Source: a bacterium
GTDB lineage: Bacteria; Patescibacteriota; Patescibacteriia; Magasanikbacterales; GWA2-37-8
Assembly: GCA_021790135.1 (NCBI GenBank)
Contig: JAJYIJ010000005.1
Coordinates: 1-24,464 of the forward strand
Length of the DNA stretch: 24,464 nucleotides
Direction of reading: 5' to 3'
Numbering within the stretch: position 1 is the stretch's first letter; the number at the start of each line of letters is the position of its first letter. Under the pieces are notes generated by a model that was not told where the DNA came from, did no database searches, and was given only the letters and a program-made list of their open reading frames with translations. Shown one piece after another: positions 21,034 through 24,464 of this stretch. A program made the position numbers and the translations under genes.

Positions 21034-21717
21034 CTATTCCGGACTAATCACCGTACCGGTAAATTTTGCTCCGGTAATGGCTTTCTCTACCTCTCCCAAA
21101 TCCGTGCCTTTTACAAAACCGACCTTCAATTTTAATCGGGAAGCCTTCTTGGCCGCCACCGGATCAAAAGGAACATTCGCCCCTGGCACCCACTTATCGC
21201 CCACTATTCTGCGGAAGCGCTTCCAGGAAATAGTTTCAAATTTCTGCGCCTCAGGATTCACGCGCGGATCGCTGTCATAAATGTAATCGACGTTCGACAA
21301 ATTAAAAATTTCCGCGGCGTTGTAGGCTTTGGCCAGGAAAACTGCATCGGTATCGGTTGACCAGCCCGGTTTGTAACCGGCAACGATAATTATTGATTTG
21401 TCGGTTTTTACCGGACGTGTCGGCTTCACGACTACTTTTTCGTAAGCAAGCTCGCCAAAAAGATGACGAACAAAATGCGCATTCAACACCGTTGTTTCAA
21501 TTCCCATCCAATCAAGCTGAGTGGCCTCGGTAATTTCAGCCGCGCGCAGACCATTTTGATACTTTCGACACGTTGCGCCGCCGCCGATCACTAAAATAAA
21601 TTTTTTACCTTGACTGACCTCGCGTAAAATTAGGTCACGAAATTTTTTCAAGAATTCGCTGTTGAAACCGGTGGGAGGGATAATAACTGAACCGCCGACG
21701 GAAAGAATAGTGTACAT
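21034..21717 (-). CDS. pyrH: UMP kinase, archaeal-type
   Basis: 227 residues of the amino-acid-kinase fold: ILSVGGSVI at the N terminus, FILVIGGGATCRKYQ, DWMGIETTVLNAHFV, IIIVAGYKPGWSTDTDAV, and NLSNVDYIYDSDPRV near residue 140. It phosphorylates UMP to UDP in pyrimidine synthesis. The GG.V start, the ATQLDWMGIETTVLNA segment and the short length match archaeal UMP kinases more than the common bacterial PyrH (about 240, with a GTP-regulatory loop). Allosteric control may therefore differ. It lies downstream of a small basic ORF and the PF04020 protein. Confidence 0.9.
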   Translation of the reverse strand: MYTILSVGGSVIIPPTGFNSEFLKKFRDLILREVSQGKKFILVIGGGATCRKYQNGLRAAEITEATQLDWMGIETTVLNAHFVRHLFGELAYEKVVVKPTRPVKTDKSIIIVAGYKPGWSTDTDAVFLAKAYNAAEIFNLSNVDYIYDSDPRVNPEAQKFETISWKRFRRIVGDKWVPGANVPFDPVAAKKASRLKLKVGFVKGTDLGEVEKAITGAKFTGTVISPE

Positions 21718-21741
21718 ATTTATTTTGCCATTAACTAATTT

Positions 21742-21894
21742 TTATACCGACGCATGTCGGGAACGCTGTGTGAATGAGGGTACTCTGCTTTTTATGTCTC
21801 TCTGAATCTTGACCGGCCGATTCTTAATCCACCGCGATGGTGTTCGATAAGCGGTCTTCCCCTTCTGGGCGCGATTGGAAGAATAGTTTTTCAC
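21742..21894 (-). CDS. Small, very basic hypothetical protein
   Basis: A 50-residue frame starting with GTG at 21894, 8 bases after the stop of the PF04020 gene and ending 24 bases before pyrH. It contains about 17 Lys/Arg and one Asp, begins VKNYSSNRAQKGKTAYR and includes a single Trp. I recognise no family. In favour: it fills an otherwise empty gap of 185 bases in a tightly packed run, and its composition suits a nucleic-acid-binding or ribosome-associated protein. Against: it has a GTG start without Shine-Dalgarno, is short, and contains a GC-rich hairpin (CCGAC/GTCGG) near the end. Confidence 0.4.
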   Translation of the reverse strand: MKNYSSNRAQKGKTAYRTPSRWIKNRPVKIQRDIKSRVPSFTQRSRHASV

Positions 21895-21902
21895 AACGTT
21901 GA

Positions 21903-22241
21903 TTATTTACGGATAAATATCGCCACGACCCAATTGATCACCCATAACAACAGCGCGCCCCAAAAGGCCGCCGTAAAATTGGCAACCGCGAAACCACTGA
22001 CAAAAGATGAACCGAACCAAAAAAGCAGGGCATTAATCACTAATGTGAAAAAACCAAGTGTGATAATATTCACCGGTAATGTCAGAATAAATAAAATCGG
22101 TTTAATAAGCGCATTAATAAATCCCAAGACGAGAGCCGCCAGAAGTGCGATCCAGAAATTGGCGATCTGAATGCCCGGGACAAAATACGCCACCACCAGC
22201 AGCGCCACTGCGCCCAAAAACCAACGAAGAAGTAATCGCAT
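21903..22241 (-). CDS. PF04020 (YvlD/phage holin superfamily IV) membrane protein
   Basis: 112 residues with four hydrophobic segments. The segment GFINALIKPILFILTLPVNIITLGFFTLVINALLFW is characteristic of this family (YvlD-like, named after a phage holin but widespread in ordinary chromosomes). No phage genes are nearby. Function is unknown, and membrane-stress roles are suggested for relatives. I used the ATG at 22241. A TTG two codons upstream (22247) has AGGA at a better distance (about 6 bases), so it may be the true start. Confidence 0.88.
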   Translation of the reverse strand: MRLLLRWFLGAVALLVVAYFVPGIQIANFWIALLAALVLGFINALIKPILFILTLPVNIITLGFFTLVINALLFWFGSSFVSGFAVANFTAAFWGALLLWVINWVVAIFIRK

Positions 22242-22286
22242 AGTCAAAATTTTTCCTATTCTAGCATGAGGCTCAACACCTGTCCA

Positions 22287-22892
22287 TCAGGCGCCAAGCA
22301 AAAGAGCCGTTAACCAATAGATAATCGGAACGATGAGCTGAAAGAGGAAAAAAGCGAAAAACAGCACCAACCAAATCCCATAACGATCCAAAAAAACTTT
22401 TACTCGATACAGAGAATCCGGCAAAAGGGCATACAATAATTTTGATCCGTCAAGCGGTGGCAGCGGCACGAGGTTGAATACCATGAGAAGCACATTAACA
22501 TACACAATGATGTCAATAAAAGGGGCGATTGAGCTGGCGCCAAGTAGACGCGCGACAACAGCGAAACAGACGGCAAGCAAAAAATTGGCTGCTGGACCGG
22601 CTAACCCAACCACCACCGGCCCCCATTTCTGATTGCGTAAATTGTATGGGTTGTACGGAACCGGTTTGGCATAAGCAAATAAAAATTGACCGCCCGTTAA
22701 AAGAAACAGTCCAATCGGCATCAGAATAGTTCCCCATACATCAATATGAGCACGCGGGTCAACCGTCAAACGCCCGGCATAACGGGCCGTCGGATCACCA
22801 AGCCAGTCAGCCACAGCACCATGCGCGTATTCATGGATAATCGCCGACGGAATGATAATAATGAAGTAAAAAACAAGAGTTAATGGATCCAT
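22287..22892 (-). CDS. Site-2 protease family (M50) membrane metalloprotease
   Basis: 201 residues, with five or six hydrophobic segments. The zinc motif is HEYAH (about residues 20-24, first helix) and the second conserved motif is NLVPLPPLDGSK (about 140-150), which supplies the third ligand (Asp). This is the compact S2P subtype without a PDZ domain. Such proteases cleave transmembrane anchors, often of anti-sigma factors or signal-peptide remnants. The substrate here is unknown. The ATG at 22892 lies opposite the rpmB promoter (22899), so the two genes are divergent. The 45-base gap to the next gene contains nothing obvious. Confidence 0.92.
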   Translation of the reverse strand: MDPLTLVFYFIIIIPSAIIHEYAHGAVADWLGDPTARYAGRLTVDPRAHIDVWGTILMPIGLFLLTGGQFLFAYAKPVPYNPYNLRNQKWGPVVVGLAGPAANFLLAVCFAVVARLLGASSIAPFIDIIVYVNVLLMVFNLVPLPPLDGSKLLYALLPDSLYRVKVFLDRYGIWLVLFFAFFLFQLIVPIIYWLTALLLGA

Positions 22893-22898
22893 ACAAAC

Positions 22899-22927
22899 TT
22901 GACAAAAAACAATGTCTTCAGTATACT
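22899..22927 (+). promoter_or_regulatory. Promoter of rpmB
   Basis: Plus strand: consensus TTGACA (22899-22904), a 17-base spacer and TATACT (22922-22927). One of the strongest promoters in the window. The leader (about 22934-22970) has a small hairpin GGTGC/GCACC and no Shine-Dalgarno. Confidence 0.85.
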
Positions 22928-22970
22928 ATGCCTACCTAAATGGTGCAATGCACCCCCTAATCCAAGTTCT

Positions 22971-23150
22971 ATGAGCATGTCCTGTTATATGTGTGGAAAG
23001 AAAGCCACGCGTGCCAATCATGTCAGCCACTCCAATGTTAAAGTGCCCCGCCGACAAAAGCCGAATCTACAGCTTTTAAAAGTGGATGGGCAAAGTATGC
23101 GCGTCTGTTCAACGTGCCGCCGCACTATGAATAAAGACCTCAAAAAATAA
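22971..23150 (+). CDS. rpmB: 50S ribosomal protein L28 (zinc-binding form)
   Basis: 59 residues. Zinc-ribbon CYMCGKK at the start, ANHVSHSNVKVPRRQKPNLQ in the centre (the L28 hallmark VSHS...PN.Q) and CSTCRR near the end, making it a C+ L28. The start may be the ATG at 22971 or the one at 22977 (MSCYMC). Neither has a Shine-Dalgarno. The upstream in-frame ATG-like opening at 22899 lies in the promoter and is not used. Monocistronic, with a strong promoter and a terminator 13 bases after the stop. Confidence 0.95.
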   Translation: MSMSCYMCGKKATRANHVSHSNVKVPRRQKPNLQLLKVDGQSMRVCSTCRRTMNKDLKK

Positions 23151-23162
23151 ACTTACTACATT

Positions 23163-23192
23163 AAAAAATCCGCTGCTAGCAGTGGATTTTTT
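23163..23192. terminator. Bidirectional terminator of rpmB and the ncRNA candidate
   Basis: AAAAAATCC pairs with GGATTTTTT around a CTG-CTAG-CAG core, with one G/T mismatch. Poly-A on one side and poly-T on the other allow use on both strands: rpmB from the left and the minus-strand transcript from the right. Confidence 0.88.
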
Positions 23193-23319
23193 AATTGGCC
23201 AAAGACGGCAACCTATCCCGTTTGGGTAGGTGGTGAACCGCACGCAAGGCCCACGGGCCAGGCAGATATTGGTAGACCAGAAATACTTGTTGTAGAATAA
23301 GTATAACCGTCTCGAGCTT
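23163..23319 (-). ncRNA. Candidate structured non-coding RNA
   Basis: About 155 bases between a near-consensus promoter (23326-23354) and the bidirectional terminator. No convincing ORF is present: the only minus frame starts with TTG inside the promoter and runs through the terminator. The RNA can form a 7-bp closing stem (GAGACGG with CCGTCTT) enclosing a hairpin AUACUU/AAGUAU, a GGCC/GGCC hairpin and a CCUA-CCC/GGG-UAGG hairpin. I do not see the SRP GGAA tetraloop region, the tmRNA tRNA-like end or the RNase P core. A 6S-like regulatory RNA is conceivable but unproven. Confidence 0.6.
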
Positions 23320-23325
23320 AAATGT

Positions 23326-23354
23326 AGTATAAATCCGTTCCCCAGGTCTGTCAA
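23326..23354 (-). promoter_or_regulatory. Promoter of the ncRNA candidate
   Basis: Minus strand: consensus TTGACA (23354-23349), a 17-base spacer and TATACT (23331-23326), matching the rpmB promoter in quality. Predicted start about 23319. Confidence 0.8.
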
Positions 23355-23356
23355 AT

Positions 23357-23386
23357 AAAAAACCGTCTCGTTGAGGCGATTTTTAT
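23357..23386. terminator. Terminator downstream of ndk
   Basis: Hairpin CGTCTC-GTT-GAGGCG (plus-strand reading), flanked by A6 and T5. In minus-strand RNA it has one C-A mismatch but keeps a long A/T-extended stem and six T residues, so it can end ndk transcription just before the ncRNA promoter. Confidence 0.7.
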
Positions 23387-23400
23387 ATGTTCGTATTCAA

Positions 23401-24003
23401 TTATTCCAATATCCCATCCAAATTTACATCGTAAAGAATGGCTTCTTGCAATTGACGATATTCAACCACCTCTTCCGGTTTAAACCAAAGGCCAATTTCT
23501 CGTTCTGCTTCAGATGGTTTATCCGAACAATGGATAAGATTGCGGACGGCTCGCCCATCAATACTCGACAAATCATAGGTGTCGAGCGTAAAGTCACCGC
23601 GAATTGTACCAATGTCCGAAGTGAATGGTTCGGTTGCACCGACTAATTTTTTCACAATTCCGACCGCCTGATTTCCCTCCCAGACCATTGCCACCACCGG
23701 TCCCGCTGCCATAAATTTAACCAGTTGGCGTACGATATCCTTGCCATATTCAATGGCCGGCTTATCAACCGAGAGGCCGGCAGCCGTTCTGCCTTTTACC
23801 GTCGTTTCGCCTTTTTCCTGAAACCATTTTTCGTCTTTATTATAGTGTTTCCACAAACGTTCTTCATCGGCCACAAAAAATTTTAAAGCGACCAATTTTA
23901 ACCCGGTTCGTTCAAATCGTTGAATTATTTCCCCAATCAAGGAGCGCTGCACGCCATCGGGTTTAATGATGACAAATGTTTTCTCTTTTTTTGGATGCAT
24001 CAT
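23401..24003 (-). CDS. ndk: Nucleoside diphosphate kinase with insertions
   Basis: 200 residues (typical 135-150). NDK moves phosphate between nucleoside di- and triphosphates through a phospho-His. Landmarks are TFVIIKPDGVQRSLIGEII at the start, GPVVAMVWEG, VGATEP, GTIRGDF, the active-site His in NLIHCSDKP, and a C-terminal WFKPEEVVEY. Two insertions stand out: about 25 residues after HYNKDEKWF and about 12-15 residues before NLIHCSD. The ATG at 24003 or the next codon (24000) could start the protein. No Shine-Dalgarno. yraN is 54 bases upstream and a terminator follows. Confidence 0.93.
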   Translation of the reverse strand: MMHPKKEKTFVIIKPDGVQRSLIGEIIQRFERTGLKLVALKFFVADEERLWKHYNKDEKWFQEKGETTVKGRTAAGLSVDKPAIEYGKDIVRQLVKFMAAGPVVAMVWEGNQAVGIVKKLVGATEPFTSDIGTIRGDFTLDTYDLSSIDGRAVRNLIHCSDKPSEAEREIGLWFKPEEVVEYRQLQEAILYDVNLDGILE

Positions 24004-24057
24004 AGAGGAAAATAAAATAAATAGCTGGCCCCAGTATACCAACAACAGAGGACAACG

Positions 24058-24417
24058 TCAATATAATACCGCCAAACGAAATTGTACTACTTTTTTTATT
24101 TTATCAGTCACGATCAAGAGGCTTGCCGGCACAATGCCGACATCAGCGATGTGTTTTTTATAACAATATCTTTTAATTGTCTTCAACAATTTTATTTTTT
24201 TGGCATAGGTCACGGCCAAATCAGTCGCCAACTCTCCGCTTCGACGAGTCTTTACTTCAACAAAATAATAATCGTCATTTTTTTTCGCCACGATATCGAT
24301 TTCCCCGACGGGTGTATAAAAATTCCTCTCCACGATTGAAAAACCATGACGGGTTAAAAAAAGGGCGGCTTGGTTTTCTCCCCAAACGCCAAACGATTTT
24401 CCCCTCCTTTGCAGCAT
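24058..24417 (-). CDS. yraN: YraN family (UPF0102) nuclease-fold protein
   Basis: 119 residues. It has the UPF0102 pattern G..GE..AA.FL...GF.I..RN, then GEIDIVAKK, DDYYFVEVKTR (the E-D-ExK set of a restriction-endonuclease-like core), and a Lys-rich helix. The substrate and cellular role are not established. It starts at the ATG at 24417 or a GTG two codons earlier. An AGGAGG sequence lies inside the first codons with no suitable in-frame start after it, so it is probably coincidental. Complete, 41 bases from the window end, upstream of ndk on the same strand. Confidence 0.9.
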   Translation of the reverse strand: MLQRRGKSFGVWGENQAALFLTRHGFSIVERNFYTPVGEIDIVAKKNDDYYFVEVKTRRSGELATDLAVTYAKKIKLLKTIKRYCYKKHIADVGIVPASLLIVTDKIKKVVQFRLAVLY

Positions 24418-24464
24418 AGACACTTAGGCTTTTGACTTGGGTAAATATTGTGTGCGAGATCGGA

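Noticed and set aside
21748..21761. CCGAC/GTCGG hairpin as a terminator before pyrH
   Set aside because: It is followed by TATAAAAATT instead of a continuous T-run, and it lies inside the small basic frame.
21903..22241. Phage holin, implying a prophage
   Set aside because: PF04020 proteins carry the holin name but are common chromosomal membrane proteins. No other phage genes are present.
23163..23319. Identification of the ncRNA as SRP, tmRNA or RNase P RNA
   Set aside because: The conserved cores (GGAA tetraloop domain, tRNA-like ends with tag frame, RNase P P4 core) could not be found on either strand.
23109..23354. A minus-strand 81-codon frame covering the ncRNA candidate
   Set aside because: It starts with TTG inside the -35/-10 promoter, runs through the terminator into rpmB antisense, and shows no protein-like composition.
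24452..24463. Window end (TGCGAGATCGG) repeats a stretch in the rplJ leader near 20956
   Set aside because: Only about 11 bases are shared, without flanking similarity. Probably chance, and truncated by the window edge.

Overview
The window looks like chromosomal sequence from a member of the Candidate Phyla Radiation (Patescibacteria). This is inferred from gene content: an archaeal-type UMP kinase, zinc-binding (C+) L28 and L33, a short TsaB-like protein, DUF4012 and DUF1189 membrane proteins, a degenerate PP2C-like membrane protein carrying a beta-propeller, and small lipoproteins, all tightly packed. Most start codons follow A/T-rich DNA with no Shine-Dalgarno sequence. I cannot assign a phylum within the radiation from sequence reading alone. 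There is no CRISPR array, transposase or prophage.

Layout. At 1-1300, on the minus strand, an intact tRNA-Thr(UGU) sits inside broken tRNA-Thr-like halves and is followed by rpmG and a DUF1189 protein. At 1347-3029, on the plus strand, lies a small redox/membrane island: VKOR-like, DoxX-like, a cupredoxin-like secreted protein and a frame-broken thioredoxin-like gene. From 3055 to 17428 everything is on the minus strand. In transcription order it runs: winged-helix/nucleotidyltransferase-fold regulator, TsaB-like, GT2 glycosyltransferase, DUF4012, mreB, GT4 glycosyltransferase, holB (delta'), BNR-type lipoprotein, frr and a sigma-70-family factor. A glycine T-box leader follows, then glyQS, an M16 peptidase, tpiA, a TPR protein, tRNA-Tyr and tRNA-Thr(GGU).

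A plus-strand gene for the PP2C-like/beta-propeller protein starts at 17538, from a promoter that overlaps the divergent promoter of the long minus-strand run. It converges on rplJ-rplL across a bidirectional terminator. rplJ-rplL have their own promoter, an L10-leader-like element and a terminator-like attenuator. Upstream on the minus strand lie an M50 site-2-type protease, a PF04020 membrane protein, a small very basic ORF and pyrH. At the right end, rpmB (plus) converges on a probable structured ncRNA (minus) that has a strong promoter and shares the terminator. ndk and yraN follow.

How the genes work together. The long minus-strand run combines translation (frr, glyQS, TsaB-like, tRNAs), replication (holB), transcription (sigma factor), glycolysis (tpiA) and envelope building (two glycosyltransferases, DUF4012, MreB). 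The most interesting signals are regulatory or RNA: a canonical-looking T-box before glyQS, the nested tRNA-Thr, the 23.2-kb ncRNA candidate, the L10 leader/attenuator, and the overlapping divergent promoters at 17.5 kb.
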